Part shown: positions 18,680-27,196 of the stretch, in pieces
Layout: each line of letters opens with the position of its first letter
Numbering within the stretch: position 1 is the first letter of the stretch
Assembly (NCBI GenBank): GCA_902779645.1
Contig: CACZCH010000007.1
Span: 124,001 to 188,000, forward strand
Length of the DNA: 64,000 bases
Direction of reading: 5' to 3'
From: an uncultured bacterium
GTDB taxonomy: Bacteria > Cyanobacteriota > Vampirovibrionia > Gastranaerophilales > Gastranaerophilaceae
Program-made: the position numbers and the translations under genes
The notes under the pieces: generated by a model
Told to the model about the DNA's origin: nothing
Database searches by the model: none
The model's input: the letters and a program-made list of their open reading frames with translations, nothing else

Positions 18680-19768
18680 ATGGTACAACCGATTAACTTA
18701 GACAAACCCGTTTACAGTGCAGTAAACATTAACATTAGAAAACCTGAAGTTGATGCAAAAACTAATGTTACAAATCCAATGACTGTTAACAATGACAATG
18801 GCATTTATAATGCGGTTAAAATTGATATTGATAATCCGAAAGTTAATACAGACCCAAAACCTGTTTATGATTATCCTCAGGCAGATGGAATTGTAACTTA
18901 TGATATGTTAACTGTTAATCCGATAGCACTTCCTGAAAAAGAAGAGGCTAAATCGGCGGAAGAGAAAGAGACAACAGAAGTTCCGGCTCCGAATTATACA
19001 ACAGTTGAAGAAGAAAAAGCAGATTTGGCTGAAAAAAAAACTCTTGATGCAGGAGCAGGGCTAAGCTTCAGAGCTGATGAACCCGAGTTGAAAAGACCTG
19101 AGATAATTCCATCAGAGCCTATTTTACCAAGAGTTGACATTTCTCTTGTCACACAAAATTTGACAAGTTCTAATAAAGATGTTCAAGCTCAGCAAATGGA
19201 AGAAATTGTACGCTTGGCAATAATGGAGCCGGAGAAGGCAAAAGATTATCTTATCAGCGATGTGTTTACAAGCTTAATTAATATTGCTCAAGAAGATGCA
19301 ACAAAATTAACTCCGCCTTCAAAGGAACAAATTATTGCACGTCAAAAATTGATAGCAAATATTATGGCAGTAGAAAAAGACAAAAATGCCGTAAATAATC
19401 TTCCTTACAAGATGAACGATGACGAAGTAGGTTTGGCAACAGCTCTTTCTCCGATGGAGCTTACTGAGCGTAACAAAGAATATGCAATCGCTTCTTTGGG
19501 AATTCTGGCAGGATTATTCATCCAAGATTATCAGGAAAAAGAAGGACGAGTAGTTCCGATAACTGATGCTCCCGGTGTTTCAGCAATTGTAAATGCTCTA
19601 AGGAAAGACCCTGATTCAGGAGTAAAGCTTGCTGCTATTGATGCATTAAGACAAATTCAAAGACCTGAATACAAAGAAGAATTATCTGCGCTGTATTCTC
19701 TTGCAAAAACAGACCCGAATCCGGCAGTATCAAGAACAGCAGAAAAAGCATTAGCAGAACTTAATTAA
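18680..19768 (+). CDS. HEAT-repeat protein with disordered N-terminal half
   Basis: Residues 1-130 are low-complexity and rich in Pro, Asn, Lys and Glu, with repeated short segments (VYSAVNINIRKPEV, IYNAVKIDIDNPKV) that form an internal duplication. Residues 150-362 are helical with HEAT-like repeats at the end (SGVKLAAIDALRQIQRPEY, PAVSRTAEKALAEL). There is no signal peptide. It has a good AAAGGAATAAATAGT-type leader and is followed by a terminator. Probably a protein-interaction scaffold; function unknown. Confidence 0.7.
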   Translation: MVQPINLDKPVYSAVNINIRKPEVDAKTNVTNPMTVNNDNGIYNAVKIDIDNPKVNTDPKPVYDYPQADGIVTYDMLTVNPIALPEKEEAKSAEEKETTEVPAPNYTTVEEEKADLAEKKTLDAGAGLSFRADEPELKRPEIIPSEPILPRVDISLVTQNLTSSNKDVQAQQMEEIVRLAIMEPEKAKDYLISDVFTSLINIAQEDATKLTPPSKEQIIARQKLIANIMAVEKDKNAVNNLPYKMNDDEVGLATALSPMELTERNKEYAIASLGILAGLFIQDYQEKEGRVVPITDAPGVSAIVNALRKDPDSGVKLAAIDALRQIQRPEYKEELSALYSLAKTDPNPAVSRTAEKALAELN

Positions 19769-19811
19769 ATAATACATTCATATTAATACTTTCATTATTA
19801 AACTACACTGC

Positions 19812-19843
19812 CAAAAGCCTGTATTGAAAAATACAGGCTTTTT
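19812..19843 (+). terminator. Rho-independent terminator after the HEAT gene
   Basis: AAAAGCCTGTATT, loop GAAA, AATACAGGCTTTTT: a 13-bp stem with a run of T. Confidence 0.9.
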
Positions 19844-19906
19844 GGTTTATTGTGCCGTAAAATCAACTTCGTGGTAAAATAATATAGAAATAATGAGGTA
19901 TTTTTT

Positions 19907-20518
19907 ATGTTCAGAACAATAAAAATAGTTTTTAATGCAACTATAATCGTTCTTGCTTTTATCGGTTTTAATGCAATCGGCGGGCAAAAGTATGTTGAAG
20001 ATATCAGAGATGCTGTCGGAACTTTTATTGCACAGCATAATGCAGACAGCGTAAAAAAAATCGGTGATTTTTCTAAGATGAATGAAGAATTCATCATAGA
20101 TAATACAATGAGCATTGCAGGATTTAAGGCTGTTATTGCAGAACATAAAGCTTCGGGGCAAAAAATGGTTATTTTAGATTCCGGTAAAAAACCATTATTA
20201 ACAAAAGAGGATATAAAGAGTCAAAATATTGATATAAAACTTAAGGATTTATCCGAAAAGGTTAAATATAAGGGTGTGAAAGTTCAGGATATTCAAATTA
20301 CGAACAGAGGAACAATGAATGTTTATGGTCAAACAGTGCCCTACGCAAAATTTGATGCACGTGTTTCAAGGCTTCCTGTCTCAGATATATCCGGCATAAT
20401 TGCCAGTGTACAGACTTCTGACGGGTCTGAAAAGCTTGCACTTTCTTTGAGTGAAAAGAAAAAATATTCACAGCTTATTACTAATGAGTTTTATAATGGC
20501 GTAAGTGAAAGTAAATAG
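19907..20518 (+). CDS. Hypothetical protein with N-terminal membrane anchor
   Basis: 203 residues. One hydrophobic segment (residues 8-24, VFNATIIVLAFIGFNA) follows a short basic N-terminus, so the rest is probably periplasmic. The C-terminal region is beta-rich, ending with YAKFDARVSRLPVSDISG. No family recognised. It is the first gene of a six-gene run (19907-23426) with very short gaps or overlaps that includes other envelope proteins, which points to an envelope role. Confidence 0.7.
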   Translation: MFRTIKIVFNATIIVLAFIGFNAIGGQKYVEDIRDAVGTFIAQHNADSVKKIGDFSKMNEEFIIDNTMSIAGFKAVIAEHKASGQKMVILDSGKKPLLTKEDIKSQNIDIKLKDLSEKVKYKGVKVQDIQITNRGTMNVYGQTVPYAKFDARVSRLPVSDISGIIASVQTSDGSEKLALSLSEKKKYSQLITNEFYNGVSESK

Positions 20519-20538
20519 GATTTAAGAAGGACTTTGTT

Positions 20539-21363
20539 ATGAAAAAGTTTTTAATATTGTTTTTATCTGTATTATTATCATCAAATTTGGTTTTTGCTGA
20601 AATTGACAGATTATCTCAAGAGTATTTGCAAAATACAAATCATTTCACAATAACAAAACCGCTGGCAGAATGGGTTGCAAAAAAAGCTCTTAAAAAGGCT
20701 CTAAAAAAACAGACCGGTACAAAGTTTGATGTTAAATTTGAAGGATATACAACATCCAGTATAAAAAGGGGTGTTTTTAAATCCATAGAGATTGAAGGTA
20801 AAGATGTCAAAATTGATGACATTACGGTTCCTTATGTGAAATTAAAGTCTTTAGATGAATATAATTATATTGATTATACAAAAACTCCTATAAAATTCAT
20901 GTGTGATATGACTTATGCTTATGAACTGTTTTTGGATGAAGATGCTATAAATACAGCTTTAAAGGATTCTGATTACAACAAGGTGATTGCCAAAGTAAAC
21001 AGAATAGCAAGTCCGCTTTTTGTGATTAAGGGGGTAAGAACAAAAATAAAAGATGGTAAATTATATATAATTACGGATTACAACTTGCCTTTGTCTGTTA
21101 CTAAAGACCGTTCTTTTATTGCAAGATCTGATTTTGAAGTAGTCAACGGTGTAATTAGAGCTAAAAATGTAAAGATTGATACTTCGTATGGCAATTTAGG
21201 GTTAAATAAAGTCGCAAATCTTATCAATTATCTTAACCCGCTTGATTTTACCGTAGATCTTTTGGAGAGCGGAAAACAAAGAACAACAATTGAAAATATT
21301 AATATTGTTGACAATAAGGTTAGAGTGGATGGTAAAATATATGTAAAAGGAGAGGGAAAATAG
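20539..21363 (+). CDS. Secreted DUF2993/LmeA-like lipid-binding protein
   Basis: Sec signal peptide MKKFLILFLSVLLSSNLVFA, cleavage expected before EIDRL. The mature protein has a helix AKKALKKALKKQTGTKFDVK and then repeated beta-strands (SIKRGVFKSIEIEGKDVKI, VPYVKLKSLDEYNY), the pattern of DUF2993/LmeA proteins, which bind lipids at the cell envelope. Length of 274 fits. It is followed after 1 base by the GerMN gene. Assignment is by pattern, so moderate. Confidence 0.65.
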   Translation: MKKFLILFLSVLLSSNLVFAEIDRLSQEYLQNTNHFTITKPLAEWVAKKALKKALKKQTGTKFDVKFEGYTTSSIKRGVFKSIEIEGKDVKIDDITVPYVKLKSLDEYNYIDYTKTPIKFMCDMTYAYELFLDEDAINTALKDSDYNKVIAKVNRIASPLFVIKGVRTKIKDGKLYIITDYNLPLSVTKDRSFIARSDFEVVNGVIRAKNVKIDTSYGNLGLNKVANLINYLNPLDFTVDLLESGKQRTTIENINIVDNKVRVDGKIYVKGEGK

Positions 21364-21364
21364 A

Positions 21365-21964
21365 ATGAACTTTTCTCAAAAATTAGGAGTTTTCTGCTTA
21401 GTAGCAATAACAGTGTTGTATGTTTATTTTTCGTTTTTTAATAAAGAAGGTTTTCACTTTCCGCAGAGAGTCGAAGAAAAACCCGTGGTAAATATTACTG
21501 ATGAACCAATTGAAAATCCGCAAGAATCTGAACAAACAGAGAAACAAGAAATAAAAATTGTTAAGATATTTGTAACTGACTCAAGAGGAAATCTTCGTTC
21601 AGTTAACAGAAAATGTGATACTTCTAAAGAAAAATCTTGTTTTGTTTTCGCAATAAGACAACTTGTATCAGCTCCGACAGCTTGGGAAAAGAACAAGGGC
21701 TTATCTTCTGAAATCCCGTCAAATACAAAAATCCTTTCAGTCAGAGAAGGTACAAATAATATATTAATAGACTTTTCACCGGAATTTGAAAGCGGAGGCG
21801 GGGCAGAAAGTTTATACATAAGAGTTCATCAGCTTATTAAAACTTCACAGTCGAATACTAAACTTCCCGTTTATCTGTATATTAACGGAAAACAGGCAAA
21901 CGTAATTGGCGGGGAGGGGATTATGATAAAACAGCCTTTGACGGAGAAATCATTTAATGACTAA
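21365..21964 (+). CDS. Membrane-anchored GerMN-domain protein
   Basis: N-terminal hydrophobic segment (residues 8-25) followed by a Pro/Glu/Gln-rich linker to about residue 60, then a GerMN domain: KIFVTDSRGNL, CFVFAIRQLVSAPTAWEKN, TKILSVREGTNNILIDFSPEF, VHQLIKTSQ, LPVYLYINGKQANVIGG. GerMN domains occur in spore germination GerM and in many non-sporulating envelope proteins, where they are thought to bind wall components. It overlaps the next gene by 8 bases. Confidence 0.8.
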   Translation: MNFSQKLGVFCLVAITVLYVYFSFFNKEGFHFPQRVEEKPVVNITDEPIENPQESEQTEKQEIKIVKIFVTDSRGNLRSVNRKCDTSKEKSCFVFAIRQLVSAPTAWEKNKGLSSEIPSNTKILSVREGTNNILIDFSPEFESGGGAESLYIRVHQLIKTSQSNTKLPVYLYINGKQANVIGGEGIMIKQPLTEKSFND

Positions 21965-22226
21965 AGATTTGGACTACTACATGAACCTTCCTTGGACTCT
22001 AATTGAAGGTACAGATCTCGATTTTAACGGAAATCCTTATCATTATATAGAAATAAAGGAAATTCCGAGTTTTGCATTCTGTGCAAAAACAAGAGAAAAG
22101 GCTCTGGAAAATTATAAAAAACAGCTTAAGCTTTCTTTAATGCTTATGCTGGAGGATGGCGACCATATAGTAGAACCAGGGGAAGAAACAGAAGATGATA
22201 TAGATTGGGAGAGTATATGTCCTTAA
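21957..22226 (+). CDS. HicB-like protein without a HicA partner
   Basis: 89 residues with the HicB partial RNase-H-like fold: DLDYYMNLPWTLI, GNPYHYIEIKEIPSFAFCA, TREKALENYKKQLKLSLMLM and a final GDHIVEPGEE. Canonical HicB antitoxins are encoded beside a small HicA toxin; here both neighbours are unrelated (GerMN and RimI) and both overlap it. The antitoxin DNA-binding tail is absent. It is probably a house-keeping orphan of the fold, not half of a toxin-antitoxin pair (inference). Confidence 0.75.
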   Translation: MTKDLDYYMNLPWTLIEGTDLDFNGNPYHYIEIKEIPSFAFCAKTREKALENYKKQLKLSLMLMLEDGDHIVEPGEETEDDIDWESICP

Positions 22227-22756
22227 TTAACCTTTCAGATATAACAATTTTACCTATGACAAAAGATGATGTGGAGGCGGTTGTCGAGATTGAGGCAGAG
22301 GCATATGGCAAACATCATTGGGCAAAATCATCATTCTACGATGAGATGTCTAATAATTTGGCTAAATATTATTCGGCAAAAACTCTCTCCGGCGAGTTAG
22401 TCGGATATGCGGGAACTTGGCATATAATTGATGAGGGGCATATTACTACAATTGCAGTTAAAAAAGAGTACTTAAGAAACCATATCGGCGAAGCTATTAT
22501 TCAAAAAATTATAGAAGATTGCTACAAAAATAATATTAAATATTTAACACTTGAAGTCAGAGTTTCTAATATTCCTGCAATCAAGTTGTACGAAAAGTAT
22601 GGTTTTCAATCTCTTGGGACAAGAAAAGGTTATTATCAGGATAACAATGAAGACGCATTGATTATGTGGACAGAAAACATTTTTTACGATAAGTTTAAAT
22701 CTGTTTACGAAGAAAATTGCAAAAATTTGGAGAATTTAATAAAGGTTCATGAGTAA
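22217..22756 (+). CDS. rimI: RimI-type GNAT N-acetyltransferase (ribosomal protein S18 N-alanine)
   Basis: GNAT enzyme that acetylates the N-terminus of ribosomal protein S18 or related substrates. It shows EIEAEAYGKHHWAKSSFYDE, GHITTIAVKKEYLRNHIGEA (acetyl-CoA loop), LTLEVRVSNIPAIKLYEKYG and RKGYYQDNNEDALIM, all standard for RimI. I chose ATG at 22217, which has GGAG five bases ahead and overlaps the HicB-like gene by 10 bases; a TTG at 22205 is also open. The C-terminal 30 residues extend beyond the usual RimI length. Confidence 0.9.
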   Translation: MSLINLSDITILPMTKDDVEAVVEIEAEAYGKHHWAKSSFYDEMSNNLAKYYSAKTLSGELVGYAGTWHIIDEGHITTIAVKKEYLRNHIGEAIIQKIIEDCYKNNIKYLTLEVRVSNIPAIKLYEKYGFQSLGTRKGYYQDNNEDALIMWTENIFYDKFKSVYEENCKNLENLIKVHE

Positions 22757-23426
22757 ACGAGTTGCAAGAGAATTAAACAGTTTCAGATATAAAGGCGAGC
22801 CTATTAAAGTTACGCTCGGCACTCTTGTTATGACCTGTTTGTGCGTAATTTTGCTTATTGTTGCAACATTTTCTCAGATAACAGTTCATCATCCTTATAT
22901 TCCGTCTGATACATGGTACTTTTTAAGTCAAGATCATACGCCGATAGAAATACTTAAACATTTTATGAAAAAATACGAATACATACCTCAAATTCCGATG
23001 ATATTTTTTATTGTAGCGCTCATGGGAAGAAAATTCGGGATTACTGCAATTGTTATGTACATAATTTTAGGAATGTTTTTCCCTGTCTTTGCGCTTGGAG
23101 GCGGGATAAGCTATTTATTTGAATATGGTTTTGGATATATTCTTGCATATCTTCCTGCCGTATTCTTTGCGGGGACGCTCCTCAAAGGAAAAACCGATTA
23201 TTTGAGAATCCCTGTAATATCGCTTGTTGGAGTTGTTACAATTCACGTACTCGGAATTTTGTATATGCTGTTTATTTCAACACTCCGCCATGCTCCTTGG
23301 GAGCTTGTTACCAGCTGGATAGCTTCACAAAGCGGAGTTCAAATGCTGTATGACATATTCTTTACAATTATTGCTGTAATCCTAGGAAAACAATTAAGAA
23401 AGCTTCTCTGGATTGTTATGTGCTAG
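22749..23426 (+). CDS. bioY: BioY biotin ECF-transporter substrate-binding membrane protein
   Basis: About six transmembrane segments. The BioY signature is visible as GGGISYLFEYGFGYILAYLP near residues 117-136, with AVFFAG after it. BioY captures biotin and works alone or with the EcfAT energy module, which is not in this window. 225 residues is a little long because of an N-terminal extension. It overlaps rimI by 8 bases and ends the run of envelope genes. Confidence 0.85.
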   Translation: MSKRVARELNSFRYKGEPIKVTLGTLVMTCLCVILLIVATFSQITVHHPYIPSDTWYFLSQDHTPIEILKHFMKKYEYIPQIPMIFFIVALMGRKFGITAIVMYIILGMFFPVFALGGGISYLFEYGFGYILAYLPAVFFAGTLLKGKTDYLRIPVISLVGVVTIHVLGILYMLFISTLRHAPWELVTSWIASQSGVQMLYDIFFTIIAVILGKQLRKLLWIVMC

Positions 23427-23561
23427 AGAGAACAAAGGAAATATAAATTTTACTAACTTATTTTTAGGGAAAAAGAAGAAATTTTATAATTATTTTCATG
23501 TTAAAATTGTCATGAGATATCAGATAATCAAGAGAGTTTTTATAAAGAAAGGAAATTTACC

Positions 23562-24758
23562 ATGAAAAAATCAATCAAAGATTTAGGTGACATCAAGGGT
23601 AAAAGAGCACTCGTAAGGGTTGATATCAATGTACCTTTGGATGAGAACAAAAACGTAACTGACGATACTCGTATTCAAGCTATCGTACCTACCGTTAATT
23701 ATTTAAAAGAACGCGGAGCTAAGATTATTCTTATGGCTCACTTAGGCAGACCTAAAGGAGAAAAGAATCCTGAATTTACTTTAGCTCCTGTCGCAAAATA
23801 TATGGCTAAAGTTTTCGGTGAAGAAATTGTATTCATTCCGTCTGTTGAAGAAGCTGCTCCTTACGTTGAAAAGCTTGCTGACGGCCAAATCGCTTTACTT
23901 GAAAATATCCGTTACTACAAAGCTGAAGAAGCAAAAGACGATGATATGACTTTTGCAGAAGAATTAGCTAAATTAGGTGATTTCTATGTAAATGACGCAT
24001 TCGGCGCAGCTCACAGAAACCATACTTCAACAGCTAAATTGGCTAAAATTGTTAAGCCGGCTGTTTCAGGTTTGTTGATGGAAAAAGAAATCAGATGCTT
24101 ATCACAAGCTCTCGATAATCCGACAAGACCATTTACAGCTATTGTTGGCGGTGCTAAAGTTTCTTCTAAAATCGGTGTTTTAGAAAACCTTTTAGACAAA
24201 GTTGATAATATGATAATCGGCGGCGGCATGGCTTATACATTCGTTAAAGCTAACGGGGGCAAAATCGGGAACTCTATTTGCGAAGATGACCAAATAGAAA
24301 CAGCTAAAGCTATCGAAGCTAAAGCAGCTGCTAAAGGTGTTAAACTTGTTATGGCAACTGACGTTTTAGTTACTGACGATTTCTCAGGCAACGGTACTAA
24401 CAAATTTGTTAAAATCAATGAAATTCCTGACGGATTTGAAGGTGTTGACGCAGGCGAAGAATCAAGAAAAGCTTTTGCTGAAGTTATTAAATCATCAAAA
24501 ACAATCTTGATGAACGGACCTGTCGGTGCATTTGAAAATCCTAAATTTGCAGAAGGTACAAAGGCAGTTCTGGCAGCTGTTGTAGAAGCTACTAAGAATG
24601 GTGCAACTTCTGTTATCGGTGGCGGTGACTCAGTTAGTGCAGCTAAGAAATTCTTCAAAGCAGAAGACTTCACTCACGTTTCAACAGGCGGCGGAGCTTC
24701 TTTGGAATTCATCGAAGGAAAAGTTCTTCCGGGTGTTGCAGCATTAGATGATAAGTAA
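23562..24758 (+). CDS. pgk: Phosphoglycerate kinase
   Basis: Glycolytic enzyme making ATP and 3-phosphoglycerate from 1,3-bisphosphoglycerate. Complete at 398 residues. Substrate and nucleotide motifs: RVDINVPLD, ILMAHLGRPKG, LLENIRYYKAEE, NDAFGAAHRNH, VGGAKVSSKIGVL, GGGMAYTF, NGPVGAFENPKF and IGGGDSVSAAKKF. GAAAGGAAATTTACC leader gives a clear Shine-Dalgarno. Codon use is of the highly expressed type, like rpsA. Followed by a strong terminator. Confidence 0.98.
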   Translation: MKKSIKDLGDIKGKRALVRVDINVPLDENKNVTDDTRIQAIVPTVNYLKERGAKIILMAHLGRPKGEKNPEFTLAPVAKYMAKVFGEEIVFIPSVEEAAPYVEKLADGQIALLENIRYYKAEEAKDDDMTFAEELAKLGDFYVNDAFGAAHRNHTSTAKLAKIVKPAVSGLLMEKEIRCLSQALDNPTRPFTAIVGGAKVSSKIGVLENLLDKVDNMIIGGGMAYTFVKANGGKIGNSICEDDQIETAKAIEAKAAAKGVKLVMATDVLVTDDFSGNGTNKFVKINEIPDGFEGVDAGEESRKAFAEVIKSSKTILMNGPVGAFENPKFAEGTKAVLAAVVEATKNGATSVIGGGDSVSAAKKFFKAEDFTHVSTGGGASLEFIEGKVLPGVAALDDK

Positions 24759-24781
24759 AAAATAATTCATCATAAAGTCAA

Positions 24782-24817
24782 GAGGGGCGAAGCTACGCTT
24801 CGCCCCTCTTTTTACAT
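24782..24817 (+). terminator. Rho-independent terminator after pgk
   Basis: GAGGGGCGAAG, loop CTACG, CTTCGCCCCTC followed by TTTTT: an 11-bp GC-rich stem. Confidence 0.95.
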
Positions 24818-24895
24818 AATTTTAACTAAACATTTCGTAACAAACGATACACAAACTCACAACTTCACGCTACAATGTTTCATGGAGTGTTACTT

Positions 24896-25738
24896 ATGGA
24901 AGCGACAATGGACTTCGAACTCACAAATTACAATTTTTACTCTAGTCGATTGGATATGGAACTTATATCCAACATTGTGGACACTCTAAAAGAGATTTTG
25001 GAAGAAGATAAAAAAGAAGAACAGCCTTTATTTTTGCGTGTCGCTGACGATTTTATTCTTAATATAGCGCGCAAAGTTGTTCAAGAAAAGAAAAAAACTT
25101 TCTTAATAGGAATTACCGGGGAGAGTGCATCAGGTAAAACAGTTTTTGTGGATAATACGATAGAAGCTGTTGTTAGAGACAAAAAAGAAGGCATTTATAC
25201 AGTTATCCGACAAGATGATTACTACAAAGATACTTCAAGAGAACTTAGAGAAGCAGGAAGTTATGATGCTTTGTTTAAGACAGGTTTTAGTTTTGATACA
25301 CCGGAAGTTATTGACCTGGCGCTTATGAGACAACATCTTGAAGGGCTCAAGAAAGGTGAAACTGTTCAATCTCCTAGATATGACTTCGTTACTTGTGAGT
25401 CACATCCGGATGGAGATATTAAGAAACCGGCAAAAGTTATTTTAACAGAAGGTTTATATGTCCTAAATGAAGAAGTAAGAGATATTATGGACGTTAAGGT
25501 TTATGTATTTACCCCGATTGATGTAATAAAAGAACGTTGGTACAAACGTGCCGTTTCAAGAGGCAAAACAGGTGAAGCCGCTGATTTACAATTTAAGGAC
25601 GTTAATGCTACCGCACAAAAATATATCAGACCGACTTATGGAATAGCTGATTGTATTATTAACGGAATGGTCGATAAAGAATATATTAAAGTAATCACCG
25701 ATAAGATTTTGGCTCGTTTAAGCGAAGTTTGCTGTTAA
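24896..25738 (+). CDS. Uridine kinase/phosphoribulokinase-like P-loop kinase (copy 1)
   Basis: P-loop kinase of the Udk/PRK superfamily. After about 60 residues without a match come GITGESASGKTVFVDNT (Walker A), VIRQDDYYKDTSRELRE, FDTPEVIDLALMRQHL, SPRYDFVT, VILTEGLYVLNEEVRD and KERWYKRAVSRGKTGEAADL. Uridine kinase phosphorylates uridine/cytidine for pyrimidine salvage; an unusual substrate is possible because of the N-terminal extension. ATG at 24896 is chosen for GGAG six bases upstream. A paralogue lies 2.4 kb away on the other strand (28089-28946), with the tRNA-Pro hot spot between the two. Confidence 0.8.
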   Translation: MEATMDFELTNYNFYSSRLDMELISNIVDTLKEILEEDKKEEQPLFLRVADDFILNIARKVVQEKKKTFLIGITGESASGKTVFVDNTIEAVVRDKKEGIYTVIRQDDYYKDTSRELREAGSYDALFKTGFSFDTPEVIDLALMRQHLEGLKKGETVQSPRYDFVTCESHPDGDIKKPAKVILTEGLYVLNEEVRDIMDVKVYVFTPIDVIKERWYKRAVSRGKTGEAADLQFKDVNATAQKYIRPTYGIADCIINGMVDKEYIKVITDKILARLSEVCC

Positions 25739-25818
25739 TACCTAGCATTTTTAACACCGTTTGAATACAGTTTGAACAAGGGCGGAAATAAAACCGCTGA
25801 AATGCAGTAATAATAAAC

Positions 25819-25848
25819 ACAAAAAAATCGGAACAACAGGATTTGAAC
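25819..25848 (-). repeat. Copy A of the tRNA-Pro 3' end (att-like scar)
   Basis: CACAAAAAAATCGGAAC, one mismatch, then ACAGGATTTGAAC: identical to the 3' end of tRNA-Pro plus its flank at 27564-27593 except A for G at one position. A direct repeat of the tRNA 3' end is what site-specific integration leaves. Confidence 0.8.
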
Positions 25849-26013
25849 ATTAAGAAACTGTTTTTTGAAGTTGAATAAAATCAATAATTACAACCAACTA
25901 TCAATTTTTAATTTCTTATTGTACCGTATATAATCACAACAAATGGACACGGGATGGACATGAGAATTTATATACTAGACTATCTATATATTTTTTTAGT
26001 TTATGAACATTAA

Positions 26014-26050
26014 AAAGTACGAATATATAGCATATTTTCGTACTTTTTTA
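26014..26050. terminator. Bidirectional hairpin terminator
   Basis: AAAGTACGAA pairs with TTCGTACTTT around a 13-base loop, with T-rich sequence on both sides. It is positioned 3' of the convergent gene at 26077-26574. Confidence 0.75.
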
Positions 26051-26076
26051 TATGTTTTTTTAAAGAATATTGCCAA

Positions 26077-26574
26077 TTATAAATCAAATAATTTACCCCA
26101 AAAATTATTGGATGATTGTTTTTGAAAACCCAATAAATCAAGTATTTTTGAAGTTTCTTTAGAACTAAAATTCGCACCTGTTAACTCATTTAAAGTTTCT
26201 TGAATTAATTTCATTTCATCATTTTTTGTTTCCATTTTGTAATCTGAACTCAAAGCATTTAATACAGCATTAGATAACTCATTTAAGTTATAAGTTCCAT
26301 CTTCATTAACGAATTTTTGCAGATAGGATTCACTAAGCTTTTTAAATGCTTTTTTGCCAACAGCATCTTTTAATTCATCTTCCGGCATTTTTCCTAAATA
26401 TTCATTTTTAAACTTATTAACTTGCTCTTGTGTCAATGAATTATCTTGAGTACCATCTGACATATCAATTTCATTAAAAATTGAAGCTGCCCTTGATTCT
26501 GGCTTTACATTTAAAGATTGCATTGTATAATGCTTTCCGTCAATTGGATTATTACTATTTACACCATCTAACAT
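26077..26574 (-). CDS. Hypothetical protein within the tRNA-linked element
   Basis: 165 residues, soluble and charged, beginning MLDGVNSNNPIDGKHYTMQS. It contains a helix-rich middle, DGTQDNSLTQEQVNKFKNEY, that faintly resembles an EF-hand-like D-x-D-x-D/N loop (DMSDGTQDNSLTQEQ), and a C-terminal FSSKETSKILDLLGF. The ATG at 26574 has an ideal AAAGGAG Shine-Dalgarno. It lies between two tRNA 3'-end copies, so it is likely cargo of a former integrated element. No family recognised. Confidence 0.65.
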   Translation of the reverse strand: MLDGVNSNNPIDGKHYTMQSLNVKPESRAASIFNEIDMSDGTQDNSLTQEQVNKFKNEYLGKMPEDELKDAVGKKAFKKLSESYLQKFVNEDGTYNLNELSNAVLNALSSDYKMETKNDEMKLIQETLNELTGANFSSKETSKILDLLGFQKQSSNNFWGKLFDL

Positions 26575-26711
26575 TTTAACTCCTTTCATAATAAGTTATA
26601 ATCTCACTACATGTATATCGGCATAATTTTGAAAAACTTTAATAAATTTCGACAAATTGATACAAAAATTTACAAAACTACCGCAAAGACCAACAAAATC
26701 AACCACATATA

Positions 26712-26740
26712 TTGAAAAACAAATCACAATGTTATATAAT
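26712..26740 (+). promoter_or_regulatory. Sigma-70-type promoter for candidate RNA 1
   Basis: TTGAAA at 26712-26717 and TATAAT at 26735-26740, spaced 17 bases. No ORF follows; a hairpin-ended transcript does. Confidence 0.6.
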
Positions 26741-26746
26741 ATAACC

Positions 26747-26837
26747 ACAGGGTGGTAGTTTCTCAAGCTATCGGAAGCCCTTAGAAGTCTGAACGGTTCT
26801 TATCTTTTACGATGAGAGCCGTTTTAAATTGTTGTAA
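26747..26837 (+). ncRNA. Candidate small RNA 1 (about 90 nt)
   Basis: Predicted from the promoter TTGAAA-17-TATAAT and from a terminal hairpin: AACGGTTCTTATC (26800-26812) pairs, with two G-U pairs, with GATGAGAGCCGTT (26811-26825 region), and is followed by TTTAAATT. The body contains TCTCAAGCTATCGGAAGCCC. There is no ORF of useful size. I do not recognise the RNA family. Confidence 0.4.
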
Positions 26838-26844
26838 CTTATTG

Positions 26845-26872
26845 TTGCAAAAGATAAAACATGTTGTATAAT
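26845..26872 (+). promoter_or_regulatory. Sigma-70-type promoter for candidate RNA 2
   Basis: TTGCAA at 26845-26850 and TATAAT at 26867-26872, spaced 16 bases. Confidence 0.55.
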
Positions 26873-26879
26873 TAAGGTA

Positions 26880-26995
26880 TAGGGAAAAGACCCTAAGAAG
26901 GTCGTATCTCTTAAGGTCTTTCTTAACTTCCCTACTTACGGAATTTAAGTGCTATGGTAATCGCTAATATTAGCCATAGCGCTTTTTCTGTTACG
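26880..26995 (+). ncRNA. Candidate small RNA 2 (about 115 nt)
   Basis: Begins right after a good promoter. The 5' part AGGGAA can pair with TTCCCT near 26928-26933, enclosing AAGACC...GGTCTT. The end is a terminator: GCTATGG (26952-26958), loop, CCATAGC and then GCTTTTTCTG. No ORF. Two tandem hairpin-terminated transcripts in 250 bases inside a tRNA-linked element suggests phage-type regulatory RNAs, but the family is unknown to me. Confidence 0.45.
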
Positions 26996-27196
26996 AAAAA
27001 GAACAATTCCATCACCACCTTTCCGCCTATGTCCTCTTAACTAGTCTGTGTCGGCGGTGGTTTAGCAGGTTAGCTTACCCATATAATTATTTTACAATAT
27101 TAACTCCTAAAACTCCATAATATTAACCATTCTAATTAATGTACCGTATATGACGGAAAAGGAATAAAAATAAAATTGTACTGTATAGGGAAATAA
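26996..27196. other. Gene-free stretch inside the tRNA-linked element
   Basis: CACCACCTTTCCGCC (27014-27028) and GGCGGTGG (27052-27059) can form a stem around ATGTCCTCTTAACTAG. Otherwise AT-rich sequence with no ORF. GTACCGTATAT at 27141 is a second copy of the motif at 25921. Confidence 0.4.

Larger units (their letters stand above)
25739..26076. other. Intergenic remnant of an integrated element, left part
   Basis: No gene. The stretch GAAATGCAGTAATAATAAAC followed by seven A and a tRNA 3'-end copy resembles the sequence at 27430-27474 that follows the integrase remnant, so this is probably the 3' scar of a second, older integrase. GTACCGTATAT (25921-25931) recurs at 27141-27151. Confidence 0.5.

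Noticed and set aside
21957-22226. HicAB toxin-antitoxin locus
   Set aside because: No HicA-size gene with its dsRBD-like motif on either side or strand; both neighbours overlap and are unrelated.
22749-23426. Biotin-regulated riboswitch or BirA box before bioY
   Set aside because: bioY starts inside rimI with an 8-base overlap, so there is no leader in which to place one.
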